Below are positions 1 through 6,767 of a stretch of 7,731 nucleotides of DNA, piece by piece. Origin of the DNA: JACKOD01 sp041591635 (lineage in GTDB: Bacteria > Pseudomonadota > Gammaproteobacteria > Pseudomonadales > Oleiphilaceae). How positions within the stretch are numbered: the first letter of the stretch is position 1; each line of letters begins with the position of its first letter. The notes beneath the pieces were generated by a model. That model was not told the origin of the DNA and did not search any database. It saw only the letters and a list, made by a program, of their open reading frames with translations. A program made the translations under genes and the position numbers. Location of the stretch: the NCBI GenBank assembly GCA_041591635.1, contig JBFHRO010000155.1, positions 1 to 7,731 of the forward strand, read 5' to 3'.

Positions 1-288
1 AAATATGCCTCTGACTACAAGGTGATCTTTGTCGGGGACGCCAGTATGGCCCCTTACGAGATTACCCAGCCGGGAGGCAGTATCGAGCACTGGAATGACG
101 AGGCGGGCGCTGTTTGGATGCAGCGTTTGACGGCACATTTCAGCAAGGTGGTCTGGCTTAATCCGATGCCGGAACCCTATTGGGGTGAGGGCGGATCACT
201 CGGTATTACCCGGCAATTGATCGGTGGGCACATGTATCCGCTGTCACTGGAGGGGCTGGAGTCTGCCATGAAGTACCTGAGCAAATAG
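1..288 (+). CDS. VWA (CoxE-like) domain protein, C-terminal part
   Basis: This is the 3' end of a gene that begins before the window; the frame is open from base 1 and ends at TAG 286-288, leaving 95 codons. The visible protein has a hydrophobic beta strand leading to GDASM and then PYEI. A helix follows, then a second strand, VVWLNPMPEPYW, and a final segment ending in LEGLESAMKYLSK. This pattern of 'V-I-F-V-GDASM' followed by 'VWLNP' is typical of the last part of VWA domains in the CoxE-like family. Those proteins usually work with a MoxR-type AAA+ ATPase in metal-dependent assembly or chaperone roles in the cytoplasm. The MIDAS motif (DxSxS) would lie upstream and cannot be checked. A GTG at 22 could be read as a start, but the domain clearly continues upstream of it. 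The 394-base gap to the next gene suggests a separate transcription unit. Confidence 0.75.
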   Translation, partial: KYASDYKVIFVGDASMAPYEITQPGGSIEHWNDEAGAVWMQRLTAHFSKVVWLNPMPEPYWGEGGSLGITRQLIGGHMYPLSLEGLESAMKYLSK

Positions 289-315
289 CGATTGGCCGCA
301 GGTTATGAGCAAAAC

Positions 316-348
316 AAAAAAAACCGATGGGGGTTGAATGACCATCGG
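316..348 (-). terminator. Rho-independent terminator, minus strand
   Basis: The arms CCGATGG (324-330) and CCATCGG (342-348) form a perfect 7-bp stem around an 11-base loop. On the minus strand the stem is followed at once by eight U residues (plus-strand A run 316-323), then G and four more U. On the plus strand there is no U-tract after the stem, so it should act only on leftward transcription. No gene lies on the minus strand to its right, which raises the possibility of a small RNA ending here. Confidence 0.6.
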
Positions 349-389
349 CAAACTCGGCAACTGCAGATCACAGGATTGCCTTGCTTCAT

Positions 390-402
390 GCATTAGTAAT
401 GC
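390..402. repeat. 13-base palindrome (GCATTA-G-TAATGC)
   Basis: GCATTA and TAATGC are exact reverse complements around a single central G. A one-base centre suits a protein-binding dyad better than an RNA hairpin, though a 4-bp RNA stem with a 5-base loop is also possible. It sits inside the 9-bp inverted repeat with arms 352-360 and 414-422. No regulator can be assigned. Confidence 0.3.
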
Positions 403-457
403 CACCACGCATTTTGCCGAGTCATTCTCGTCGGTTTGCCGGGATGAAGGGAGATAT

Positions 458-485
458 ACTGTAACTCATGTCTTTCACCTGTAAA
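458..485 (-). promoter_or_regulatory. Possible sigma-70 promoter, minus strand
   Basis: Read on the minus strand, TTTACA (480-485; five of six bases match TTGACA) is followed after 16 bases by TACAGT (458-463; four of six match TATAAT). Transcription would start near 451 and run into the structured region ending at the terminator at 316-348. Each hexamer alone is ordinary; the downstream terminator is what makes the pair worth noting. Confidence 0.3.
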
Positions 486-682
486 AAATTCCGACAAGCG
501 GCCGTGCCAGCGTCATCGCATTGTTGTTTGGTGATGTGTTTACCGTAATTGCCTGTGTAATTAGTGCTAGTATTTGTAACTGATACTGCAAGTGTGATTG
601 CTCGCCACGGGTACTGACTGCTCATAACGACGCGTGATCCTGATCGCTTGCACTCTCCGACAATAACAATCTCGGTAATCTG

Positions 683-1201
683 ATGAGCAAGGTGTTCACT
701 GTGGCGCAAGTCCTTTTTGTTGTTTTCCTGTTTTTCTCCCTGAATTTGTCGGCGGCTGATTCCATTCAGGCGCGTTCGGAGAAATTGAAAGAAGAAGTCA
801 TCCAGCTTAATCGGGATTTGCGTGGACTTGAGGAACGCCTGTTGCGGCCGGCAGATACGCAGATAGCCATTTATCTGTCGTTGGATACGCCAAATGCTTT
901 TATGCTGGACTCGGTAGAGTTGAAGATCGATGGCCGGGTTGCTACCAGCTACCTGTACACGGCATCAGAAATGAAGGCACTTGCACGCGGGGGCAAGCAG
1001 CGTTTATACGTGGGCAATCTGGGTAATGGTCCGCATAAAATCGAAGTGGCCTTTAACGGCGAGGGTGTCAAAGATCACTATTTTCGCCGCGAAAAAGCCT
1101 TTTCAATTGACAAAGACAACAGTGCCAAGCAAGTAGAAGTGATCATTGTCAATACAAAGAAGTCCTTTGAGCCAGAACTCACATTCAAAGAATGGCGCTA
1201 G
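683..1201 (+). CDS. Small exported protein with N-terminal coiled coil
   Basis: The 172-residue product has a Sec signal peptide at about residues 1-25. Its hydrophobic core is VLFVVFLFFSLNL, and cleavage is likely around SAA-DS. A charged heptad-like helix follows at about 28-55 (KLKEEVIQLNRDLRGLEERLL). The remainder (about 58-172) is rich in beta-type sequence with a G-N-G-x-H-K-I-E-V-A-F turn, consistent with an Ig-like or beta-sandwich fold; this fold call is an inference. No catalytic motif is visible and I do not recognise the family with certainty. ATG 683 has no good Shine-Dalgarno, but the frame is closed by TGA at 641-643 and no better start exists that keeps the signal peptide. The gene lies 13 bases before the next one and opens the operon, so it is probably a periplasmic accessory of the envelope complex encoded downstream. 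Confidence 0.85.
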   Translation: MSKVFTVAQVLFVVFLFFSLNLSAADSIQARSEKLKEEVIQLNRDLRGLEERLLRPADTQIAIYLSLDTPNAFMLDSVELKIDGRVATSYLYTASEMKALARGGKQRLYVGNLGNGPHKIEVAFNGEGVKDHYFRREKAFSIDKDNSAKQVEVIIVNTKKSFEPELTFKEWR

Positions 1202-1217
1202 GGAGTGATGACCAATG
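1200..1217 (+). promoter_or_regulatory. Shine-Dalgarno fixing the start of the 658-residue TPR gene
   Basis: AGGGAG at 1200-1205 overlaps the stop codon of the preceding gene and lies 9 bases before ATG 1215. It supports this start, even though the encoded signal peptide then has an unusually long leading segment. The in-frame GTG codons at 1257 and 1266 have no comparable site. Confidence 0.6.
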
Positions 1218-3191
1218 AAATCACTTGGCCAGGTAGTCGCCATCGGCCGTGATGGCGTGTTTAGTGTGTATGGGCGTGCTGGTGATGTCCGGCAAACAGG
1301 ATATGGTTTCGTCAAGAAACTCGCGCTTTGTGTGCTTGCGTCGGTGGTCGTGCCAGCAGGCGCCGATGAATTGACCGATGCCCAGATCAAGTTTGAGCTG
1401 CTCAAAGGAAACACCTTTGAAGCCTTGGTGCTTATGGAGGGTGAGGCCGAAAAAGCGGGCCTTGATCGGCCACTGGCACTTTCCAGCTTTGGCATGCTCC
1501 AAAGGGCTCGTGAAGCCTTTGAGCGGGAAATGCGCTCGGGAGCTAAAGACAATGGGGTTGAGGTAAGCCATCTGGCGCAGTATTACCTTGGTCTGGATGC
1601 CTGGTATCAAGGCGATTATGCAACCGCTGAACAGCTGTTGCAGCAAGCCAAAACGCAGGGAGTTGGCGACGATATCGCCAAACTGAATTTCTATCTGGCA
1701 GATGCGCTGCTGCGCCAGGACAAACCTACCGAGGCCGCCCAGTTGCTGGGTAAAGTCAAGGAAGGCTTGTGGGCCGCTTATGCCTACTACAACCTGGGCC
1801 TTTTCTATGCCGCCCAGGATGGTGATCCCAGCCGGGCGATTATTTCTTTGCGTGTTGCCGATGCCATGAACCCCAAGAATTCGGAACAGGCATTGGAGTT
1901 GCTTGATAATACCAATTTTGCCGCGGGTTACTTGTCGTTAAATGCAAGTGCTCCAGATCGCGCCTTAAGCTTTTTGAACCGCATTCGAACTGAAGGTGAA
2001 GCCGCTCCCAGAGCTCTCTATGTTCACGGCGTGGCTCACGCCGATCTCAAGAATTACCGTGCTGCCATACAATCCTGGCACCGGGTTAAAAAATATCCAC
2101 TGATTAATAGTGGTGTTGCCGAAACCTTCATGGCATTGCCCTATGCCTATGAAAAAGAAGGTTATATTGCCAAGGCGGCGACTTCCTGGCTCGAAGCGAT
2201 TTCGGTATTTGACAAGGAATCGCGGACCGTGCAGGCGATTATTGACACCATAGAAAAGGTGGGCGTCAGTGATGCGCTGTTTCATAAAAGTGTGCTCGAT
2301 GACCTGCAATGGTTTTTGGCCGATAATGTGGTAACCAATTCGCCCAAAGTGGCCTATCAAAACTATCTGATGCAATTTCCCCGCTATGCTGCCATGACAG
2401 AGAATGCACTCCAGGTTGAAGCCCTGATCGCCAATCTGCAGGACTGGAAGCGTGATCTTGTAGTGTTTGATCGTATGCTGAGCGAGCGCATCGATGGCTA
2501 TCATCGTCGCACCAAGGATGTGAATCTGGCTGCTCAGGAGGCCAAGGCGAAAGCCTTGAACACACGCCTGAAAGCACTGCAGGTCGAGTTTGCCAAGGCC
2601 GAAGCGGAAAAGGATTTTATCGAAGTGTCGGCAGGTAACACCCAGGCCAGTATGGCCGAAATAACAGCGCTTAAAGCCCGTGTTGCTCAGTTCAAGCAAT
2701 CGGGCACCTTGTCTGAGGCTGACAAACAGGAACTGATGCAGGCGCAACAGCGTCTCGAAACACTCGAAGGTGTGGTCGTATGGTCTGCCCAGGAGCAGTT
2801 TGAAAGAAATTCGCGCATCACGCGAGATACCCTCAGCAGTGCTGAACGTGAGCTTTCACGTTATGCAGACAATCTGGTTGAGTTGAACAAAACGATGAAA
2901 AAAGGGCCTGACGCCCTGGTTGTGGTTAAAAGCGACTTTGCCAAATACGGCGCCAAAGTAAATTCAGTTTTGCTGCAGGCCAGACAGCAGAAGCTCGATG
3001 TCGACAAGGAAATGTCAGATTACGCGATTGAAGTGCTGAAGAAAAAGCGCGATGAGCTGATCAGCTATCGGGAGAAATCCGAGCAGGCCCTCGCCCATAC
3101 TTATGAGTACATTGCCGAATTACAAATCGAACAAGCGGCAGCAGAGAAGCGAGCCGCCGATAAGAAAGCTGCTAAAGGAGTCGCGAAATGA
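1215..3191 (+). CDS. Periplasmic TPR and coiled-coil protein, GltC-like in layout
   Basis: The 658-residue product begins with a long hydrophilic segment (1-34), then a hydrophobic stretch at about 35-48 and a likely cleavage after PAGA (about residue 50). This predicts a periplasmic protein. Residues about 118-335 contain several TPR-type helical pairs, for example YYLGLDAWYQGDYATAEQLL, YYNLGLFYAAQDGDPSRAI and ALYVHGVAHADLKNYRAAI. From about 410 to 645 the sequence turns into long charged helices rich in A, E, K, Q and R, typical of coiled coil, ending in a lysine- and alanine-rich tail. It has no enzyme motif; a scaffold or linker role is expected. Its size, export and place ahead of a larger TPR protein and a TPR lipoprotein resemble GltC of the Myxococcus Glt/Agl machinery, but this is by context, not alignment. 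The stop codon overlaps the next start (ATGA), implying translational coupling. Confidence 0.85.
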   Translation: MKSLGQVVAIGRDGVFSVYGRAGDVRQTGYGFVKKLALCVLASVVVPAGADELTDAQIKFELLKGNTFEALVLMEGEAEKAGLDRPLALSSFGMLQRAREAFEREMRSGAKDNGVEVSHLAQYYLGLDAWYQGDYATAEQLLQQAKTQGVGDDIAKLNFYLADALLRQDKPTEAAQLLGKVKEGLWAAYAYYNLGLFYAAQDGDPSRAIISLRVADAMNPKNSEQALELLDNTNFAAGYLSLNASAPDRALSFLNRIRTEGEAAPRALYVHGVAHADLKNYRAAIQSWHRVKKYPLINSGVAETFMALPYAYEKEGYIAKAATSWLEAISVFDKESRTVQAIIDTIEKVGVSDALFHKSVLDDLQWFLADNVVTNSPKVAYQNYLMQFPRYAAMTENALQVEALIANLQDWKRDLVVFDRMLSERIDGYHRRTKDVNLAAQEAKAKALNTRLKALQVEFAKAEAEKDFIEVSAGNTQASMAEITALKARVAQFKQSGTLSEADKQELMQAQQRLETLEGVVVWSAQEQFERNSRITRDTLSSAERELSRYADNLVELNKTMKKGPDALVVVKSDFAKYGAKVNSVLLQARQQKLDVDKEMSDYAIEVLKKKRDELISYREKSEQALAHTYEYIAELQIEQAAAEKRAADKKAAKGVAK

Positions 3192-6097
3192 TCAAGCGTT
3201 GTTTCGGATCTCTCGCATTTTCCGGTGGTCGCGCCCTCTTTCTTGCTCGCTGCATTGGGGTGAGCATGCTTGCGGGTGCTTCCGTGCAGGCCGCAGAAAG
3301 CTTCAGTGTGAATTTTGCCGAAGAACCCAAAACCCTGGGCGATATCAAACCGGCATTTCTGAGTTTTGAGCAGGAGCAACTGCCTGCCATCCCGGTGCGC
3401 GAAGTCATTCGCCGTTATCGACAGCTTTTCGATTCGACCAGTGTTCCCGATGTTCGCATTGATGCCTTGCATCGCCTCACCAGTCTTGAATCCAAGTACG
3501 GTGAAGGTAAAGACCGAACGCCCGAGGAAGAGCGGCGCATGTATCAAATGGCTCTCGAGAGCTATGAAAAAATGTCGTCGGGCACCTACGAGATGATTGT
3601 TGGTGCTGGCGTCTACTACAAGCGTATTGACGAGCTTTTATACCAGACGGCCAAAGCCTATGACATCACTGGCCGGCATGATCAGGCGTTACGCAGCCTG
3701 GAGCAACTGGTTGGCCTGTACCCGGCCTCGCATCTGGCCGTTGAGGCCTGGTTCCGCATAGGCGAGACGCACTTTTCCCTGGGTAACTATGATCAGGCCG
3801 TGCGGGCCTACAGTCAGGTCATGGAGAAGGGGGCGGCAACCCATTTTGAGGACAAAGCGCGCTTCATGCTCGGATGGGCCTATTACAAGCAGGGCAAGGG
3901 CGAGCAGTCTACCGACACCTTTGTGGCCGTTCTGGACAATCTTCAAAGCAAGGCGAAGGCTGCTTCTGTGCGAATTGATGAGCTTGGCGGTAATGATAAA
4001 GAGACGCTTGAAGATACCTTGCGGGTCTTGTGTTTGTCGTTTTCTTACGACGCCGGCGCGAATTCTCTGGAACGACTGCTCGGGCGCAACGGTGATCGCG
4101 AGTATTCGTGGTTGCTCTATGATCGCCTGGCGGCGCTTTACATGAAACAACAGCGCTATGAAGACGGTGCTCAAACGGCACGGTCTTTCATGGAGCGTTA
4201 TCCCGATAGCGCCAAGTCACCCAGAATGGCCGTCTTCGTGATTACTGCGTACGCACAGGGGCGTTTTTTCAGCAAGGTCCAGGAAGAGAAGGAGCGTTTT
4301 GTTGCCTATTACATGCAGCAAAATGCGGCGCGCAGCAGCTGGGATGCCAGTGACAAGATGTATTTGACCAATCAGCTTGAGACCTATTTGACCGAGCTGT
4401 CGCGCTATTATTTCCTCCAGGCGCAGGAGGCTGCCAAGGCAGCGGGTGATAGCCTGGCCGCCAGAGAAAACTATGCACGAGCGGGCGACTACTATGTTCA
4501 ACTGGAAACCGTTGCACCTAACAGCCCGGAGATTGGACGCAGGCGTTTTCTGGCGGGTGAGGCGTTCTTTAACGCGGCACGTTTTGACGATGCCGTGCAT
4601 GCTTATGAACGCTCGGCCTACCAGAGCGCGGAGCACGCAGATGCCGCAAACGCCGGATATGCCGCAATTATGGCGTTTGATCGCCTTTTGGCGCAGCCTG
4701 GTGCGCAATCCTCGGTGTTGCTCGCCCAGCGTAAGAACAGCATCTTGAATTTCGATCAGAAATTTAGCGATGACGAGCGTGGCGCTTTGCTGCTTGGGCA
4801 TCTGGCAGGTGAATTGGTACAGCAGCAAAATCATGAAGACGCCATGATGGTGGCGGATCGACTGGTCAAACACAGCAAGGCCAGCAAGGAGCTGAAACGC
4901 ACCGGCTGGTTGTCGCTGGGGCAGGCGGCATTTGCCATGAACCAGTATTCGAGGGCAGAGGAGGCCTATACCCAGGCGTCGCTGTTGATGGGGCGCGATC
5001 ATGAGTTGCTTGGCAGTACCAGAGAACGTATCGCAGCGGCCATATACAAACAAGCGGAGGTGGCCGCCGGTACCAGCAATAATCGTGCAGCGGTAGAGCA
5101 TTTCTTGCGCATTGAAAAGATCACACCTGATTCGGCGGTGGTCCCCAATGCCAAATACGATGCGGCGGTAAGGCTGATGGAAATGCAGGCCTGGCCGGAG
5201 GCCATAGTCCAGCTCGAAAGTTTCTCGAAGCAGTTTGGCGGACATGAGTTGCAAAAAGATGTGCCACAGAAACTCATCTATGCCTATCTGCAGCACGGAG
5301 ACAAGGAAAAAGCAGCAGGCATGCTCGTGGCCCTGGCAAAAAACACTCAGGATAGCGATCAGGCGAGCAAGGCGCTGTATCAGGCGGCCGAGCTGTACGA
5401 ACAGGTGGGTCAGATTGACACGGCGATGAAGCTGTTTGAACAATACACGCAGCAGCATCCGCAGCCCTTTGATCTGTATGTTGAGGCGCATAACCGATTG
5501 GCTGAGCACTACCTGGCCCGTGTGCAGGGCGGTGAATCGGGTGCCGGGGCAGCACATGAGCAGTGGCTGAAAAAACTGATTGCCATTGATCAGAAGGCCG
5601 GCAGCAATACCACCGAGCGAGCGCACTTCCTTGCAGGCAAGGCGACCTTGACACTTGCCAACAAGGCATTGCCGGAATTTGTTGAGATCAAGCTGACCTT
5701 GCCCTTGCCAAAGTCGCTCAAGCAGAAACGCGCCGCGCTTGAAACCGTGGTGAAGGCCTATAACCAGGTGCTCGGTTATGGGTTTGCAGAGCTCAGTACC
5801 GAGGCGACCTTCCGCCTGGCGGATATTTACCGTCAGCTCAGCGCCGATCTGATCGGCTCCGAACGGCCCAAGGGGCTTGATGAACTGGAGCTGGAGCAAT
5901 ACAGCGTGCTACTGGAAGAGCAGGCATACCCGTATGAAGAGAAAGCCATCGAACTTTACGAAATTAACGCAAGTCGTACAAAAGATGGTGTTTATGATAA
6001 ATGGGTTCAAGAAAGCTTTCTGCAGTTAGGTAAAATGGTACCTGCGAACTACAAAAGACAACAGAAGGTTATTCGCCATGTATCAGACTTTAAGTAA
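3188..6097 (+). CDS. Large periplasmic TPR protein, GltD/AgmU-like
   Basis: The 969-residue product has a basic N-terminus and a hydrophobic stretch, with likely cleavage at SVQA-AES (about residue 35), so it is exported. The mature part is nearly all helical repeats of TPR type spread over about 148-250, 306-340, 425-485, 570-690 and 725-760. Clear examples are AYDITGRHDQALRSLEQLV, IGETHFSLGNYDQAVRAYSQV and AAELYEQVGQIDTAMKLFEQY. Such arrays bind partner proteins; no catalytic motif is seen. The start is well supported: AAGGAG at 3175-3180 lies 7 bases before ATG 3188, which overlaps the previous stop by 4 bases. In Myxococcus, GltD/AgmU is a similarly large periplasmic TPR protein of the motor-linked gliding complex, and the neighbours here fit that set. 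The last 150 bases are more AT-rich than the rest, and the gene overlaps the next by 20 bases. Confidence 0.87.
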   Translation: MIKRCFGSLAFSGGRALFLARCIGVSMLAGASVQAAESFSVNFAEEPKTLGDIKPAFLSFEQEQLPAIPVREVIRRYRQLFDSTSVPDVRIDALHRLTSLESKYGEGKDRTPEEERRMYQMALESYEKMSSGTYEMIVGAGVYYKRIDELLYQTAKAYDITGRHDQALRSLEQLVGLYPASHLAVEAWFRIGETHFSLGNYDQAVRAYSQVMEKGAATHFEDKARFMLGWAYYKQGKGEQSTDTFVAVLDNLQSKAKAASVRIDELGGNDKETLEDTLRVLCLSFSYDAGANSLERLLGRNGDREYSWLLYDRLAALYMKQQRYEDGAQTARSFMERYPDSAKSPRMAVFVITAYAQGRFFSKVQEEKERFVAYYMQQNAARSSWDASDKMYLTNQLETYLTELSRYYFLQAQEAAKAAGDSLAARENYARAGDYYVQLETVAPNSPEIGRRRFLAGEAFFNAARFDDAVHAYERSAYQSAEHADAANAGYAAIMAFDRLLAQPGAQSSVLLAQRKNSILNFDQKFSDDERGALLLGHLAGELVQQQNHEDAMMVADRLVKHSKASKELKRTGWLSLGQAAFAMNQYSRAEEAYTQASLLMGRDHELLGSTRERIAAAIYKQAEVAAGTSNNRAAVEHFLRIEKITPDSAVVPNAKYDAAVRLMEMQAWPEAIVQLESFSKQFGGHELQKDVPQKLIYAYLQHGDKEKAAGMLVALAKNTQDSDQASKALYQAAELYEQVGQIDTAMKLFEQYTQQHPQPFDLYVEAHNRLAEHYLARVQGGESGAGAAHEQWLKKLIAIDQKAGSNTTERAHFLAGKATLTLANKALPEFVEIKLTLPLPKSLKQKRAALETVVKAYNQVLGYGFAELSTEATFRLADIYRQLSADLIGSERPKGLDELELEQYSVLLEEQAYPYEEKAIELYEINASRTKDGVYDKWVQESFLQLGKMVPANYKRQQKVIRHVSDFK

Positions 6098-6674
6098 ATC
6101 ATTGTGTGTGGCAGGTGTTCTCATTCTGATGACAGCGTGCGCCGGGCAGCCTCAGGTTGCGCCGGTACCGACGGTGCAGGCAGTGACGCAGCCGGTTGGG
6201 CCGGATGCCGGCGAAATGGCCAGTTATCAGGCGGCGGTACAGTATCTGGAGCAGGGCGATTACGATCGAGCCAAGCCGGTGTTTATTGCATTGGCTCAGA
6301 AGTATCCGGATTTTGCCGGGCCACTGGCCAATCTCGGCATTCTGGCCGAGCAGCAGGGAGATATGGATGCGGCAATTGCCCAGTATCAGGTCGCGCTCGC
6401 CATCAAGCCTGACCACGTGGCGGCGCTTAACAATCTTGCCATTCTTCTGCAGCAACGCGGGGAATTCGAGCGTGCTGCCGAATTCTACCTTCGTGGCCTT
6501 AAAGCCGCCCCGACAAGTCCGGAACTCAACTATAATCTTGCCGTTCTTTACGAGCTGTATTTGCGGGACTTTAACAAGGCCATTCGCTATTACGAGAGCT
6601 ACAATGCCAGTCTCGATCAGCCCGATGCGGAGGTTGAAACGCTTCTCAAAGGGCTGAAACGCCGGGTTAATTGA
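6078..6674 (+). CDS. TPR lipoprotein, GltE/AglT-like
   Basis: The 198-residue product carries a lipoprotein signal: a short basic start, the hydrophobic core VAGVLIL, then the lipobox MTAC with Cys21 as the lipidated residue. Ala at the next position (no Asp) predicts sorting to the outer membrane. A proline-rich linker (about 22-45) leads to four consecutive TPR units at about 49-182, including the canonical segments ANLGILAEQQGDMDAAIAQY and LNNLAILLQQRGEFERAAEF. AGAAGG at 6063-6068 lies 9 bases before ATG 6078. The start sits 20 bases inside the preceding gene, which points to coupled translation. Role inferred: an outer-membrane anchor for the periplasmic TPR proteins, as AglT/GltE is thought to be in Myxococcus. 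Generic TPR lipoproteins of the PilF/PilW type are an alternative by domain alone, but no type IV pilus genes are nearby. Confidence 0.87.
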   Translation: MYQTLSKSLCVAGVLILMTACAGQPQVAPVPTVQAVTQPVGPDAGEMASYQAAVQYLEQGDYDRAKPVFIALAQKYPDFAGPLANLGILAEQQGDMDAAIAQYQVALAIKPDHVAALNNLAILLQQRGEFERAAEFYLRGLKAAPTSPELNYNLAVLYELYLRDFNKAIRYYESYNASLDQPDAEVETLLKGLKRRVN

Positions 6675-6693
6675 TGATTTGGCTGGTTAAGTG

Positions 6694-6733
6694 AGCAAGC
6701 AGGCATAGCCGGTTTGAGCTATGCTGTCTTGCT
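6694..6733 (+). other. Intercistronic stem-loop after the TPR lipoprotein gene
   Basis: AGCAAG (6694-6699) pairs with CTTGCT (6728-6733), and GCATAGC (6703-6709) pairs with GCTATGC (6718-6724). A 3x3 internal loop separates the two stems and an 8-base loop closes the top. It starts 20 bases after the stop codon. Only a poor U-tract follows (TTAT), so it may be a partial terminator, an attenuator or a 3' end that protects upstream mRNA from decay. Confidence 0.5.
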
Positions 6734-6755
6734 TTATCTGTGCTTCGTTGGTTTC

Positions 6756-6767
6756 AAGGTGATTATG
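6756..6767 (+). promoter_or_regulatory. Shine-Dalgarno and ATG deciding the start of the small exported protein
   Basis: AAGGTG at 6756-6761 lies just ahead of ATG 6765. A TTG at 6714 would extend the frame by 17 codons, but it falls inside the loop of the 6694-6733 hairpin and would place a second hydrophobic segment before a complete signal peptide. ATG 6765 is therefore preferred. Confidence 0.5.

Larger units (their letters stand above)
316..451 (-). ncRNA. Candidate minus-strand small RNA
   Basis: This is inferred from three signals in a row on the minus strand. A promoter-like pair lies at 458-485. Next comes a region closed by a 9-bp stem (ACTCGGCAA/TTGCCGAGT, plus-strand arms 352-360 and 414-422), which contains a smaller palindrome. 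A 7-bp hairpin followed by a U-run then ends the unit. The predicted transcript would be about 135 nt with a structured body and an intrinsic terminator, a common layout for bacterial small RNAs. There is no resemblance to a named RNA family that I can recognise. The same dyads could instead be DNA sites, or simply 3' processing structure of the upstream gene, so confidence is low. Confidence 0.3.
289..682. other. 394-base intergenic region with several inverted repeats
   Basis: No credible gene lies here. The left half is rich in dyads: a 7-bp hairpin at 324-348, a 9-bp inverted repeat with arms 352-360 and 414-422, and a 13-base palindrome at 390-402. The right half (about 490-682) shows no strong structure and should contain the promoter of the downstream operon. 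The only good plus-strand -10-like hexamer seen is TATACT at 455-460, and it lacks a recognisable -35 at the proper distance, so no plus-strand promoter is called. If transcription starts there, the leader of the operon would be more than 200 bases long. Confidence 0.6.

Noticed and set aside
324..348. The hairpin as terminator of the upstream VWA gene
   Set aside because: On the plus strand the stem is preceded by A residues and not followed by a U-run, so it does not fit an intrinsic terminator in that direction.
455..460. TATACT as a plus-strand -10 for the TPR operon
   Set aside because: No recognisable -35 at 16-18 bases upstream and no extended -10, so it is mentioned but not called as a promoter.
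422..709. A 95-codon minus-strand frame over the intergenic region
   Set aside because: It overlaps the start of the plus-strand gene at 683, has no recognisable domain or ribosome site and has mixed composition. The minus-strand signals at 316-485 are better explained as a non-coding RNA.
1208..1252. A 14-codon frame starting ATG 1208 ahead of the 658-residue TPR gene
   Set aside because: The Shine-Dalgarno is only 2 bases away and fits ATG 1215 far better; the peptide has no sign of function.
1965..2747. A 260-codon minus-strand frame
   Set aside because: It is antisense to the well-supported 658-residue TPR gene and has no domain.
4217..5899. A 560-codon open frame on the minus strand
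   Set aside because: It lies wholly within the 969-residue TPR gene, which has a strong Shine-Dalgarno, a signal peptide and clear repeats. The minus product has no domain and shows the H/R/L/C-rich bias of an antisense shadow.
6714..6764. TTG start extending the small exported protein by 17 residues
   Set aside because: No Shine-Dalgarno, falls within a stable hairpin, and would put an extra hydrophobic segment before a complete signal peptide.
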